Positions 16,697 through 26,555 of a stretch of DNA of 41,024 bases are shown in pieces. The position numbers and the translations under genes were made by a program. The stretch's first letter is position 1. Each line of letters starts with the position of its first letter. This DNA is from a bacterium. GTDB lineage: Bacteria > Patescibacteriota > Minisyncoccia > UBA6257 > 02-FULL-45-10c. The notes below the pieces were generated by a model. The model did no database searches, had not been told where the DNA came from, and saw nothing but the letters and a program-made list of their open reading frames with translations. Location: positions 1 through 41,024 of the forward strand of contig JAUYKI010000002.1 in NCBI GenBank assembly GCA_030700025.1, in the 5' to 3' direction.

Positions 16697-18490
16697 ATGA
16701 ATATCCGCAACATCGCCATTATCGCTCACGTTGACCACGGCAAGTCCACTCTCGTGGATACGCTTTTGAAACAATCCGACACGGACTTGGGCAAGCTTAG
16801 CGAACAAGAATTAATTATGGATTTTAACGAGCTGGAACGAGAGCGCGGTATTACGATTTTTTCTAAAAACGCCGCGGTTCAGTACGGTGACACAAAAATC
16901 AATATTATTGATACCCCGGGGCACGCGGATTTTGGCGGCGAAGTGGAGCGGGTTTTAAACATGGCGGACGGAGCACTTTTGCTGGTGGACGCCCAGGAGG
17001 GTCCGATGCCGCAAACCCGTTTTGTTTTAAAAAAAGCTTTATCTATGGGCCACAAGATTGTGGTGGTTATAAATAAAATTGATAAGAAAAATGCCCGGGT
17101 AAATTACGCTTTGGATAAAGTTTTGGATTTATTTATTGAATTAGGAGCCAATGACGAACAATTAAATTTTCCGATTATTTACGCGGCCGCCCGCTTGGGC
17201 AGGGCCGGTTTAACTCCGGACTTAGACAGCATGACTGACGTCAAGCCGGTTTTTGAAACTGTTTTAAAACATATACCGCAACCGCAGGTAAATCCGGATG
17301 CTCCTTTGCAAATGATGGTAGTTTCCATTGCTTACGATAATTATCGGGGCAGAATCGGCATCGGCAGAATTTATCAGGGCAAAATTAAAGCCAATCAAGC
17401 CGTTATGCATATCAGCCGCGAAGGAAAAAGCACCAACAGCAAATTAACCGCTTTAATGACTTTTCTTGGATTAGCGCGCGTTGCCGTCGAAGAAGCGGAA
17501 GCTGGCGATATTGCCGCGATATCCGGAATCGCGGATATTAACATTGGCGATACTATTGCCGACCCGATTAATCCGATCGCGTTGCCCCCGATTAACATTG
17601 AGAAGCCGACTGTGAAAATGGTTTTTGCGGTAAATAACTCCCCTTTTTCCGGAAAAGAAGGCCAATACTGCACCTCCCGCAATTTAAAAGAACGGCTGGA
17701 AAAAGAATTGGACAATGACGTGGCGCTCCGCGTGGAGCAGGGAAAATCTCCGGACGAATTCGTGGTCAGCGGCCGCGGTGAATTGCATTTGGCTATTTTA
17801 ATTGAAAAAATGCGGCGCGAAGGATACGAACTCCAGGTTTCCCGCCCGGAAGTTATTATGCGGGTAGAAAACGGAAAAACTATGGAGCCGGCGGAAGACG
17901 CCTGGATTGAAGCGCCGGAAAAATATTCCGGAGCGGTTATTGAAAAAATGGGCAAGCGCAAAGGACTGATGAAAAATATGAATATGGAAAACGGAGTGGT
18001 TTATTTCCACTTCTTTATCCCGACCCGCGGATTGATCGGATTCCGAAACGAATTTTTAATTGATACCAAAGGCAACGGAATTATTAATACTCTTTTTGCC
18101 GGTTATCATCCGAAATGGGAAGATATCCAGACTAATATCCACGGATCTTTGGTGGCTCACGAAACCGGCGCGTCCACGGCGTACGCCCTTTTGAGCAATC
18201 AGGAGCGCGGAGAAATGTTTATCGGCCCCGGCGTTCAAGTTTATGAGGGCCAGGTAGTCGGCCAAAATGCAAAACTTGGAGATGTCGTAGTTAATGTTTG
18301 TAAAGCAAAACAATTGACTAATTTCCGAGCAAAAACCGATGCCGTAACCGACGATTTAATTCCGCCCCGGCCAATGTCTTTGGAACAAGCGCTGGAATAT
18401 ATCGGCGATGATGAACTGGTGGAAATTACGCCAAAAAGCATCCGTCTGCGGAAAAGAATTTTGAAGAATACTTTAAGAAATAAACGTTAA
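16697..18490 (+). CDS. typA: translational GTPase TypA/BipA
   Basis: [60 protein letters not shown]. Confidence 0.95.
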   Translation: MNIRNIAIIAHVDHGKSTLVDTLLKQSDTDLGKLSEQELIMDFNELERERGITIFSKNAAVQYGDTKINIIDTPGHADFGGEVERVLNMADGALLLVDAQEGPMPQTRFVLKKALSMGHKIVVVINKIDKKNARVNYALDKVLDLFIELGANDEQLNFPIIYAAARLGRAGLTPDLDSMTDVKPVFETVLKHIPQPQVNPDAPLQMMVVSIAYDNYRGRIGIGRIYQGKIKANQAVMHISREGKSTNSKLTALMTFLGLARVAVEEAEAGDIAAISGIADINIGDTIADPINPIALPPINIEKPTVKMVFAVNNSPFSGKEGQYCTSRNLKERLEKELDNDVALRVEQGKSPDEFVVSGRGELHLAILIEKMRREGYELQVSRPEVIMRVENGKTMEPAEDAWIEAPEKYSGAVIEKMGKRKGLMKNMNMENGVVYFHFFIPTRGLIGFRNEFLIDTKGNGIINTLFAGYHPKWEDIQTNIHGSLVAHETGASTAYALLSNQERGEMFIGPGVQVYEGQVVGQNAKLGDVVVNVCKAKQLTNFRAKTDAVTDDLIPPRPMSLEQALEYIGDDELVEITPKSIRLRKRILKNTLRNKR

Positions 18491-18498
18491 AGATTAAA

Positions 18499-18540
18499 CA
18501 ACACTCCGACATTCTCAAGAATGTCGGAGTGTTGTTTTTT
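18499..18540. terminator. Terminator between typA and the VKOR gene
   Basis: CAACACTCCGACATTCTcaAGAATGTCGGAGTGTTGTTTTTT. Confidence 0.85.
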
Positions 18541-18554
18541 AGATCATGAAAGAG

Positions 18555-19016
18555 TTAAGCTCTTAGTTCCCTCCTTATTTGAAGCCCTAATATCCAAAGC
18601 AAAATTGAAGCAGTTGCCGAACCCATGCAGTAAATACAGATGGCGTGGATAACGAAAAGCTGAAGCCAGATTAGGACCAGAGAGGTTATTAAGCCTGCCC
18701 AGGTCAGTAATGTTGCCAGCCGCAGGGCTTTAAGATTTTCCGTGTCTAAATAAACAATCGCCAGGATTAAAAGCGTTAAATAATACAGCGCTCCGAATAG
18801 GGCCACCGGAATCGGGCCAACGGTTGCGTATTTGCTGATTAAAACCGTTTCGCATTGGCCGGTAATCGGGCAAGGAATCGTAAAGTCCCGGTAATGAAAG
18901 GCCGTAAGATAGGCGGCGTCCAGAAAACCTAAAAACGCCAGCACTAGAAAAATAATTACCAGCGTTTTAGAGGCTGTCGGCAAGGGCTTGTTCCAGTTTT
19001 GTTCGGAATTCATCAT
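18555..19016 (-). CDS. vitamin K epoxide reductase family protein
   Basis: LGFLDAAYLTAFHY, C-x-V-L-x-S-K-Y, HAICIYCMGSA. Confidence 0.85.
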   Translation of the reverse strand: MMNSEQNWNKPLPTASKTLVIIFLVLAFLGFLDAAYLTAFHYRDFTIPCPITGQCETVLISKYATVGPIPVALFGALYYLTLLILAIVYLDTENLKALRLATLLTWAGLITSLVLIWLQLFVIHAICIYCMGSATASILLWILGLQIRRELRA

Positions 19017-19662
19017 AGCTTTGAGGATTTGGAATCTGTTTTAAATTAATAAAGAAAGTCGGAGTGTGGTCTATTTTTCCGGCAATTCCTCCGGCTAAGT
19101 CTTTCGCCACTTTGTCTTTGATTGCTTTGGAACCAGCGTCAATTTTGAATTTAGCTAAATCCAAACCAAATTCGGTTGCGTAAACTTCTAGCTGGCTTTG
19201 GGGGTTAGATGATCCCAGCCAAGATTTTTGGTTTTCGTAAATCTTATCGTACATTTCCCAAAACTTTCCCTGCGCTCCGGCCGCCTCCACGGCATAAGCC
19301 GACGGCAAAGCAAAAAGATGCTGGGATAAAGGAAAATGCCGGGCGACAAATAAAATCCGATCCTGATATTCATTGACCAGTTGTTTAACAATTGGATGAT
19401 AAGCGGCGCAGGCCGGACACTGGAAATCGCCGTATTCAATCAAAGTCACTTTGGCGTTTTTATTTCCAAGAGTCCAATCAGCAGAAGTAATTTCCGGCGC
19501 CAGGCCAGCAGAAAGCGCTTGAGGGCCCAAGGAAGCGGCTTTAACCATTAGCCAGATAATTCCCGCCAGAACCAAAACTACTCCGCCCCACATGAGGAAA
19601 CGGCGCATTTGGCGTTTTCGTTCTCTCTGCTGGGCTCCGAACTCTTTTACGTCTTTATTCAT
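18967..19662 (-). CDS. DsbA-family thioredoxin-fold oxidoreductase
   Basis: LIEYGDFQCPACAAYHPIV, HTPTFFIN; N-terminal TM; overlaps the VKOR gene. Confidence 0.88.
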   Translation of the reverse strand: MNKDVKEFGAQQRERKRQMRRFLMWGGVVLVLAGIIWLMVKAASLGPQALSAGLAPEITSADWTLGNKNAKVTLIEYGDFQCPACAAYHPIVKQLVNEYQDRILFVARHFPLSQHLFALPSAYAVEAAGAQGKFWEMYDKIYENQKSWLGSSNPQSQLEVYATEFGLDLAKFKIDAGSKAIKDKVAKDLAGGIAGKIDHTPTFFINLKQIPNPQSYDEFRTKLEQALADSL

Positions 19663-19762
19663 AAGTAATTTAAATTATGGAACAAAGGGTGTCAGGTCGC
19701 AAGTGTCCCGGGCCAGGTATATTGGCGGGTTTTTAGTTTTGTGTTAAAATATAACAAGTCAG

Positions 19763-20029
19763 AACCTATCCCAATAATATTTCCTAACCGCGTTGCTAAG
19801 ATAAATTGAAAATTTCTAGGCGTGCCGAGGAGCTTGTGGCCAAAGCCACAGCGAGGAGGCAGAACAACGAAATTTTCAATTTAGCTAGCAACCGAAGGAT
19901 GCAGCTAATTTTGTCCATAACGTCGTTGCTCGTCGAAGATATGGCTTAAAGCTATAAATCTTCTCCTCGCGCCTAGTTCTGAACAAAATTAGCTAGTATC
20001 GCGGTTGGAAGATATTATTGGGATAGGTT
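19763..20029 (+). repeat. Family-3 large structured repeat, copy A (AACCTATCCCAATAATAT...ATATTATTGGGATAGGTT)
   Basis: About 30-bp imperfect terminal inverted repeat, two long internal arms; matches 22620-22887 in inverse orientation. Confidence 0.88.
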
Positions 20030-20035
20030 CTAAAT

Positions 20036-20106
20036 TGCCGGGTCGTCTAATGGTAGGACAGGAGCCTTTGAAGCTTCTAATCGGGGTTCGATCCCCTGCC
20101 CGGCAG
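20036..20106 (+). tRNA. tRNA-Gln(UUG)
   Basis: Cloverleaf with acceptor TGCCGGG/CCCGGCA, anticodon loop CTTTGAA, GGTTCGATCCC; no encoded CCA. Confidence 0.92.
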
Positions 20107-20139
20107 CAAATAAAAATTTTAAGCTATACTTATTAATAG

Positions 20140-21015
20140 ATGCACGTCCATATCAGCTATCACCGCAAAGTTGTAGGCATTTTGTCCGGCGTAGTGCTGG
20201 TGCTTTTAGTTTTACTGGTGATGGCGCTTTTTAAAGTCGGCCTGTTTCACACAAAGGAATACCGCTATCTCAAGGGCGAAGAGGCGGTGCTGATTGAAGG
20301 CAAAGACGGCCAAGACGACAAGGTCCTTCCCGTTGAGAAAGTGCTTTTTGAATACATTGAAGTGGCAGATAGCTGTAGTTCCGATTTTCAGGGAGAATGC
20401 TTAAACGCGCGTTCGGGTCCGGGCGAAGATTTTCCCAAGATATTAAAACTGCGGAAGGGCATAGTTTTGAAAGTGGGCGGAAAAGTGGAACGCGACGGGC
20501 AAGGCTGGTACAAAGTAATTTTTGACGAATGGCTCCGTTATCCGGAACGCTTAACGACCGATTTTTACGTATCCGCCGATTATGTGAAAGTTTTGCTGGA
20601 TGAAGGCCTTCGTGATTTAACCAGTCCGGCTATTGCCAGCGCAAAACAAATAATTGTAGACCGCTCGGAACAAATGCTCTACGCCTATGACGGCAAGGAA
20701 CTATTTATGAAGCAATCTATTTCTACCGGCTTGGAACTGACTCCTACTCCGCGGGGCACTTTTACGATTTATAGAAAAACCCCGAGCCGTTACATGCAGG
20801 GGCCGATTCCGGAAATTTCTCAAAAATTTTATGATCTCCCGGGCGTGCCGTGGAACTTATACTTCACTTATGACGGGGCGGTAATCCACGGAACTTATTG
20901 GCACCAGAATTTTGGCAAGCAATCTTCCAACGGATGCGTAAATCTTCCGCCAGAAAAGGCGCATGAACTTTATACTTGGGCTGATCTCGGCACGCGCGTG
21001 ATTGTCCAGGACTAG
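20140..21015 (+). CDS. L,D-transpeptidase (YkuD) with SH3-like domain
   Basis: HGTYWHQNFGKQSSNGCVNL catalytic motif; CLNARSGPGEDFPKI SH3-like motif. Confidence 0.9.
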   Translation: MHVHISYHRKVVGILSGVVLVLLVLLVMALFKVGLFHTKEYRYLKGEEAVLIEGKDGQDDKVLPVEKVLFEYIEVADSCSSDFQGECLNARSGPGEDFPKILKLRKGIVLKVGGKVERDGQGWYKVIFDEWLRYPERLTTDFYVSADYVKVLLDEGLRDLTSPAIASAKQIIVDRSEQMLYAYDGKELFMKQSISTGLELTPTPRGTFTIYRKTPSRYMQGPIPEISQKFYDLPGVPWNLYFTYDGAVIHGTYWHQNFGKQSSNGCVNLPPEKAHELYTWADLGTRVIVQD

Positions 21016-21096
21016 CAACGAGTAATTAGTGATTAGCCATTAGTAAATAGATCTCAATAATAAAAATCCCCCGCTTACGCGAGGGATGAATTGTAA

Positions 21097-21624
21097 TTAG
21101 GAGGACTTAGGAATTTCCAGAAGCGGGCAAACCTTCCGCTTCTTTGCTTTGACGAATTCGGACACCAGTTTGTAGGTTTCGGCATCCGCGATTTTTCTAG
21201 TGACATTAACCACCTTTTCTTCAATTCGGTTAGGATCCGCCCTTTCAACCAGACAAAGAATTAGGTATACAACAAACAATACACCGGCGACAATTGTTAC
21301 AATTAGACAAGAGAAGCCGAAAAGCCACAGAACTTGAATTAAGGTAGCTATGCCTGCTTTTTGCAATTCCCTCAAATTATCAAATCCCATGTTTAAATGG
21401 GCGATGGCAATATACATCGGAACAACATAGAAATAGAAAATAGCGACACCGATAATTACCGGCCGGACCATTTTGGACCAAAGCACATCTTCCGCGAACG
21501 CGCGCAGTAAGTACCAAAGCGTTAACCAGAAATATGTACAGAGCGAAATGAGCCTGTCATACTGGAGCATGTAGTTGTACCGCATTGCCAATTTCCAGTG
21601 CCAGCTGTCCGGGTTGATCTGCAT
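21097..21624 (-). CDS. hypothetical multi-TM membrane protein
   Basis: AAGGAGGATTGGA-ATG; promoter TTGACA-N17-TACAAT; start taken at MQINPDSW. Confidence 0.6.
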   Translation of the reverse strand: MQINPDSWHWKLAMRYNYMLQYDRLISLCTYFWLTLWYLLRAFAEDVLWSKMVRPVIIGVAIFYFYVVPMYIAIAHLNMGFDNLRELQKAGIATLIQVLWLFGFSCLIVTIVAGVLFVVYLILCLVERADPNRIEEKVVNVTRKIADAETYKLVSEFVKAKKRKVCPLLEIPKSS

Positions 21625-21693
21625 TCCAATCCTCCTTATCAAGGAACTCGGGAGTATTGTAATTTAAATTTTTGAGTCTGTCAACCCCCTCTA

Positions 21694-22404
21694 TTGCTTT
21701 ATTTAACAAAATATGGTATAGTATCTCTTATGTCTGTATTTATCAGTTTTCTAAAAAAATTACTTATTAGTTCCTATATTGCCACCGCGAGCGTGTCTCC
21801 GAGCGTCCCAAGCCTGCCTGCCGACAGGCAGGCGCCCCTTAGCGTGTCTGGGGCGTCTTTAATTGAGGTAACGGGCCAAACTCGTGAAATAGCCAGGAGC
21901 GTCAAAATGGACGTCCCAAAGGTGCCTTTTTACTCGCAATTTGCCGATATTTCCGACCCGAAATGGCAAGGGTTGGGCTGTGGCGTCGCCAGCTTGGCTA
22001 TGCTTATTGAGTTTTATAAACCGGGTATTGTTAACGTTGATAATCTGCTTCAAGAAGGTATTAATGCCGGAGCGTTTATTCCGGGCGCCGGATGGTCGCA
22101 TAACGGCTTAGTTCTGATTGCCAACAAATATGGCTTGCGAGGTTCCACCCAGGATTTATCTAAATTAGATTCCGACGCCACCCTTGCTCAATTGGAAGAA
22201 CTTTTAAACGAGGGCCCAGTTATAGCATCAGTGCATTATAAATTGGAACCGGGAAATCCAATCCCCCATCTTATTGTTGTCAACGGAATTAAGGACGGCC
22301 TGGTTTATTTTAACGACCCGGCTTCAGCCTTTGGCGGAAAAACTATTTCCGTCCAAGATTTTATGAAAGCGTGGAAAAAAAGAATTATTGTGGTCAGGCC
22401 TTAA
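21694..22404 (+). CDS. C39-like peptidase family protein (true start probably 21730)
   Basis: VPFYSQFADISDPKWQGLGCGVASLAMLIEFY, HLIVVNGIKDGLVYFNDPA. Confidence 0.8.
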   Translation: MLYLTKYGIVSLMSVFISFLKKLLISSYIATASVSPSVPSLPADRQAPLSVSGASLIEVTGQTREIARSVKMDVPKVPFYSQFADISDPKWQGLGCGVASLAMLIEFYKPGIVNVDNLLQEGINAGAFIPGAGWSHNGLVLIANKYGLRGSTQDLSKLDSDATLAQLEELLNEGPVIASVHYKLEPGNPIPHLIVVNGIKDGLVYFNDPASAFGGKTISVQDFMKAWKKRIIVVRP

Positions 22405-22405
22405 C

Positions 22406-22541
22406 AACCTCGGCTATATTTCTTTTCGGAAACAGAATAAATCAGCTTCAGCGGCTGATTTTTCTTCGCCCTCGGCGTATTTTGTGGTCCAAGCAAAATA
22501 CGCCTGCGGGATGTTCCTCAAAGAAACATAGCCCCGGTTTT
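22406..22541 (+). repeat. Family-1 structured repeat, copy 3, in flanking arms AACCTCGGCTATaTTTCTTT / AAAGAAAcATAGCCccGGTT
   Basis: Core nearly identical to copy 1; flanking arms unique to this locus. Confidence 0.87.
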
Positions 22542-22619
22542 TATTTGCGAATCTTGGATATTGAAAACCAATTCCTTCTTCGTACCGACCACAAGTGAAG
22601 GGGGTTTAGAAATTCTTGG

Positions 22620-22887
22620 AACCTATCCCAATAATATCTTCCAACCGCGATACTTGCCAATTTTCTTTAGAACCAGGCTTGAGGGCGAAGAATGTATAGA
22701 ATTATACATTTGAGCCCGAAAACGAAGTTATAAAGAAAATTGGCCGTATCCCGTAGGGTTGATGTCTAAATTGAAAATTTCGTTGTTTTGCCTCCTCGCT
22801 GTGGCTATGGCCACAAGCTCCTCGGCAGGCCTAGAAATTTTCAATTTATACTGGCAACGCGGTTAGGAAATATTATTGGGATAGGTT
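22620..22887 (-). repeat. Family-3 large structured repeat, copy B
   Basis: Reverse complement aligns with copy A; second arm stem changed on both strands (GCCAATTTTCTTTA/TAAAGAAAATTGGC vs AGCTAATTTTGT/ACAAAATTAGCT). Confidence 0.88.
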
Positions 22888-23044
22888 CTGGAGCGAATAG
22901 CAAAATACCGGGTGCCCGCGTTGCAGGGCGGTATTTTGCGTAGATGAGTGAATTAGAATTTCTGCGACCGGATACGGGTCGGGTAGAAGAAGGGATTGGT
23001 TAATATATGAGCAAAAAAATAAGATTTCTGTTATTATTATTTTT

Positions 23045-23533
23045 ATGACCTTGACCACTCACGCGATAGTCGGAGCCGCGGCGGCTCAAATTTTTCCCTC
23101 CCAGCCTTGGCTGGCTTTTTTTGCCGGATTTATCAGCCATTTTATAATTGACACCATCCCCCACCGCGACTATTCGCTTTCTTCCTTAACCGAAAGCGCC
23201 GACGATCCGCTAGCGGCCGACATGGCTATTAATAAAAATTCTATTAAGGATTTTTTAAAAGTCGGTTTTGACGCTTCTTTGGGAATCGTTCTGGCCAGCT
23301 TTATTTTTACTAATTTTTATGAATCCACTTTATTACTGGCAATTATCGGAGCGGTTGGCGGGATTGTTCCGGATGGCCTTCAATTCGCTTATTGGAAAAT
23401 GAGAATTGAGCCTTTAAAATCACTTCAGCGTTTTCACATCTGGATTCAACGGCATAGCCCGCTGAATGTTCCTTGGTTAACCAGTTTGTCGCATCAGGCC
23501 TTAATAATCGCGGTAATTTTGTCATTAATTTAA
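23045..23533 (+). CDS. predicted integral membrane protein with conserved His/Asp residues
   Basis: HAIVGAAAAQIFP, HFIIDTIPHRDY, GGIVPDGLQFAYW. Confidence 0.55.
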   Translation: MTLTTHAIVGAAAAQIFPSQPWLAFFAGFISHFIIDTIPHRDYSLSSLTESADDPLAADMAINKNSIKDFLKVGFDASLGIVLASFIFTNFYESTLLLAIIGAVGGIVPDGLQFAYWKMRIEPLKSLQRFHIWIQRHSPLNVPWLTSLSHQALIIAVILSLI

Positions 23534-23660
23534 CCAAATTATCATTTAGACTTATCCACTTTTGAGCCACCGGCTGGAATTGACGCCAGGCGGTTTTTTT
23601 TGTAAAATACGGCTATCTCAGCCCTTTGAAAAAGTTTTTAAAAAAAGAAAGGAGACAGCC

Positions 23661-24731
23661 ATGGAAGACTACGAACGAATTCTTTACTTTACCGATGCTT
23701 CGGTAAATTTGAAGGGATTTATCGTCGTGCATAGCTCAAAGTTCGGACCGGCAATCGGCGGAACCAGAATGCGCCCCTACCCCACTGAAGATGACGCGCT
23801 GGAAGACGCGCAGCGGCTGGCAAAGGCAATGACTAATAAAGCGGCGGCGGCGGGATTGAATCTCGGCGGCGGAAAAGCAGTAATTATCGGCGATCCTAAA
23901 AGCCAGAAAACTGAAGCTTTACTCATGGCTTATGGCGAAATTATAAATGAATTGGGCGGCCGGTACATTACCGCTGAAGATATTGGAATCGGCGTTGATG
24001 ACCTGGCGGTCATTAAGCGCTCCACCAAATGGGTAGTTGGCTGTTCGGAAAAAGACGGCGGTTCCGGCGATTCCGCTCCACCTACCGCTTTGGGAGTTTT
24101 GCTTGGAATGCGAGCCGCGGCAGAAGAACTTTTCGGCCCTTCCGGACTAAAAGGACGGCATGTTGCGATTCAGGGGCTCGGCAAAGTTGGCTATGCCCTG
24201 GCGAAGACCTTATATAAGATGGGTGTCCGGTTAACTGTTGCTGATGTAAATGAAGAGGTGACGAAGCTCGCCGAAAAAGAATTCAATGCGACAGTCGTGA
24301 ATACTATGAGAATCCATTCTGTTGATGCTGACATTTTTTCTCCTTGCGCTGTTGGAAACGCGATCAATCATGAGAATATGGCCGGCATTCGGGCAAGAAT
24401 CATTGCCGGTTCCGCCAATAATCAATTAGAGGACGAATGTTCTGACGCGGCCTTCCTGCATAGCAAGAAAATCTTGTACGTCCCTGATTTCTTGCTGAAT
24501 GCCGGCGGTTTAATCCACGTTTCTGAAGAATTGCATCCGAGCGGTTTCAACCGCCAGCGGGCATTGTGGCAAGTAGCGCAAATTTACGGGCGAGTTAAGT
24601 CCGTGGTGCGCGAAGTAATGACTAATCAGGATACTATGGTTTCTACTACCCAAATCGTTAACAGGATCGTAGGTAAGCGGTTGGGCTCGCCAGAGCTGGT
24701 TGTTCCTCCCGGAGATTTCTTCGGCTGTTAA
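23661..24731 (+). CDS. Glu/Leu/Phe/Val dehydrogenase family protein
   Basis: GGTRMRPYPTEDDALEDAQRLAKAMTNKAAAAGLNLGGGKAVI, HVAIQGLGKVGYALA; SD GAAAGGAGACAGCC-ATG. Confidence 0.88.
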   Translation: MEDYERILYFTDASVNLKGFIVVHSSKFGPAIGGTRMRPYPTEDDALEDAQRLAKAMTNKAAAAGLNLGGGKAVIIGDPKSQKTEALLMAYGEIINELGGRYITAEDIGIGVDDLAVIKRSTKWVVGCSEKDGGSGDSAPPTALGVLLGMRAAAEELFGPSGLKGRHVAIQGLGKVGYALAKTLYKMGVRLTVADVNEEVTKLAEKEFNATVVNTMRIHSVDADIFSPCAVGNAINHENMAGIRARIIAGSANNQLEDECSDAAFLHSKKILYVPDFLLNAGGLIHVSEELHPSGFNRQRALWQVAQIYGRVKSVVREVMTNQDTMVSTTQIVNRIVGKRLGSPELVVPPGDFFGC

Positions 24732-24740
24732 AATATTCCC

Positions 24741-24814
24741 CGATCCCTCACTCTTACGAAAGCTAACTCGCCATATCCGATCCCTCACTCTTACGAAAGC
24801 TAACTCGCCATATC
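24741..24814. repeat. Two tandem 37-bp units CGATCCCTCACTCTTACGAAAGCTAACTCGCCATATC
   Basis: Identical direct repeat, no spacer. Confidence 0.9.
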
Positions 24815-24817
24815 TGG

Positions 24818-24850
24818 TCCCTCACTTTTATATAAGAGTGAGGGATTTTT
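24818..24850 (+). terminator. Terminator-like hairpin built from the CCCTCACT motif
   Basis: TCCCTCACTtttatataAGAGTGAGGGATTTTT. Confidence 0.65.
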
Positions 24851-24912
24851 AATTTTCACTTTCGTAAAAGTGAGGGAGGGTTTTTATTTATCTAGGGCCG
24901 AGAAAAACTAAT

Positions 24913-25821
24913 TTAAATTTTTAGGTATTTTCTAACCGCTAATCCGCTGGAAACTGTTCCCAAGACCACGCCGAAAGCGGTTTGGTACAAAAATAAACTG
25001 AATAAATTGGAATAGAAATAACCGGAGAAATTCATTTCCGGAATCAAGGCGTTAATATACGGAGCGGCAAGGGAAACGGCCGGCGCCGCCAAAATTAAGC
25101 TGATAACCGCCGCTAGGATTCCATAAAGGACGCCTTGGAAGATATAAGGCCCGCGAATGAATTTATTTGGCGCACCCACTAAGCGCATAATCCCAATCTC
25201 ATCCCGTGAGGAATAAATAGCCAGCATGATGGTATTTAAAGTAACTAAAACTGAAACGATGGCCAGGGTTAACGTTAAAACAATTCCGCCTTTTTGTCCG
25301 GTATCAACGATGGAAGCCAGGCGGTTAATTACCAATTGGTTCTGGTTGTAAGTAACCTGTTCTATATAATTACTAAGATTTTGATTATTTAAATAAGACG
25401 CGATTGCCGGATATTGGCGGGGGTCATTAGCTTTAATATTTAATGAAGCGGAAAGCGGATTTTCGTCTAAAATGCTGATGGCTTGGCTAATGGTTTGGTC
25501 ATTTTTATGCCTTTCCTGGAATAATTCAAGAGCTTGGTCTCGGGAGATATATTCTACGGTTTTGACCTCGGTTAAACTTTCCAAAGACCGCTTAACTTTT
25601 AAAACATCATCTTCTTTGGTATCAATTTTAAAATAAACGCTGATATCAATTTTATCTTTTAAAACATCCAGCGCCGAACCGCTTAAAACGCTGAAAAATA
25701 TAAGATTTTCAAAAACAAAAAGTGCCAAAGTCATGACGGCCAAAGTGGCGGTGGAAAGCCATTTATTCCGCCAGAAATTCTGCAAACCGTATTTAATTAT
25801 GCGCGCTAAAGAAGTAGCCAT
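24913..25821 (-). CDS. ftsX: cell division protein FtsX
   Basis: VEYISRDQALELFQERH, EIGIMRLVGAPNKFIRGPYIFQG; downstream of ftsE. Confidence 0.92.
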   Translation of the reverse strand: MATSLARIIKYGLQNFWRNKWLSTATLAVMTLALFVFENLIFFSVLSGSALDVLKDKIDISVYFKIDTKEDDVLKVKRSLESLTEVKTVEYISRDQALELFQERHKNDQTISQAISILDENPLSASLNIKANDPRQYPAIASYLNNQNLSNYIEQVTYNQNQLVINRLASIVDTGQKGGIVLTLTLAIVSVLVTLNTIMLAIYSSRDEIGIMRLVGAPNKFIRGPYIFQGVLYGILAAVISLILAAPAVSLAAPYINALIPEMNFSGYFYSNLFSLFLYQTAFGVVLGTVSSGLAVRKYLKI

Positions 25822-25844
25822 GTAATTTAGTTATTAGTTAATAG

Positions 25845-26528
25845 TTACGCTAGTACGTACTTACCCTGTTCTTCATCTCTAATTATTTTACCATTATCCA
25901 AAGTAATTACCCGCCGGCGCAAATGATTAACCACTTCCCGGTTATGGGTTACCAACATAACCGTGGTGCCCAGCTCGTTAATTTTTAAAATCAGTTTTAT
26001 AATTTCCGCCGAATTAATCGGGTCTAAATTGCCGGTCGGTTCATCCGCTACTAAAAGAGCCGGCCGGTGGACCAAGGCGCGGGCAATGGCGGTGCGCTGT
26101 TTTTCTCCGCCGGAAAGTTCGTGGGGAAAATTATAAGCCCGGTGCGCCAAACCTACCATGTCTAACACTTGCGGAACCAATTCATCAATATTAGCTTGCG
26201 CCCGGCCTTCTACTTCCAGGGCAAAGGCAACGTTTTCATAAACATTTTTAGTCGGCAGCAGCCGGAAATCCTGGAAAACAATACCGATATTCCGCCTAAG
26301 CTGGGGCATTTCCCGCGGCCCTAGCTTATTTACCTCATAGGCGCCGAAAAATACCCGTCCTTTGCTGGGTTTTTCTTCGCCGGTCAGTAATTTTACTATC
26401 GTGGATTTGCCAGCCCCATTTTTGCCCACCACTGATACAAATTCATTTGGTTTAAGGGAAAAATTAACACTGTCTAGGGCTATTGAATCCCCGCTATATA
26501 CCTTAGAAACGTTTTGAAAAACAACCAT
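25845..26528 (-). CDS. ftsE: cell division ATP-binding protein FtsE
   Basis: [34 protein letters not shown]. Confidence 0.94.
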   Translation of the reverse strand: MVVFQNVSKVYSGDSIALDSVNFSLKPNEFVSVVGKNGAGKSTIVKLLTGEEKPSKGRVFFGAYEVNKLGPREMPQLRRNIGIVFQDFRLLPTKNVYENVAFALEVEGRAQANIDELVPQVLDMVGLAHRAYNFPHELSGGEKQRTAIARALVHRPALLVADEPTGNLDPINSAEIIKLILKINELGTTVMLVTHNREVVNHLRRRVITLDNGKIIRDEEQGKYVLA

Positions 26529-26555
26529 AATTAAGCTACTAGTTACCTAGTGAAC

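Noticed and set aside
17395-17961. 188-aa antisense ORF in typA
   Set aside because: Shadow ORF of a well-supported core gene.
22371-22598. ORF on the track (MEKKNYCGQALTTSAIFLFGNRINQLQRLIF...)
   Set aside because: It covers a family-1 repeat and the end of the C39 gene. The similar ORFs at 5461-5667 and 6300-6587 are explained by the repeats, so they are not treated as coding.
19763-22887. Composite transposon bounded by family-3 copies
   Set aside because: No transposase or recombinase between the copies and no flanking target duplication seen; kept only as a possible inversion substrate.
24741-24814. Possible CRISPR-like repeat
   Set aside because: Only two 37-bp units directly adjacent, with no spacers and no cas genes.
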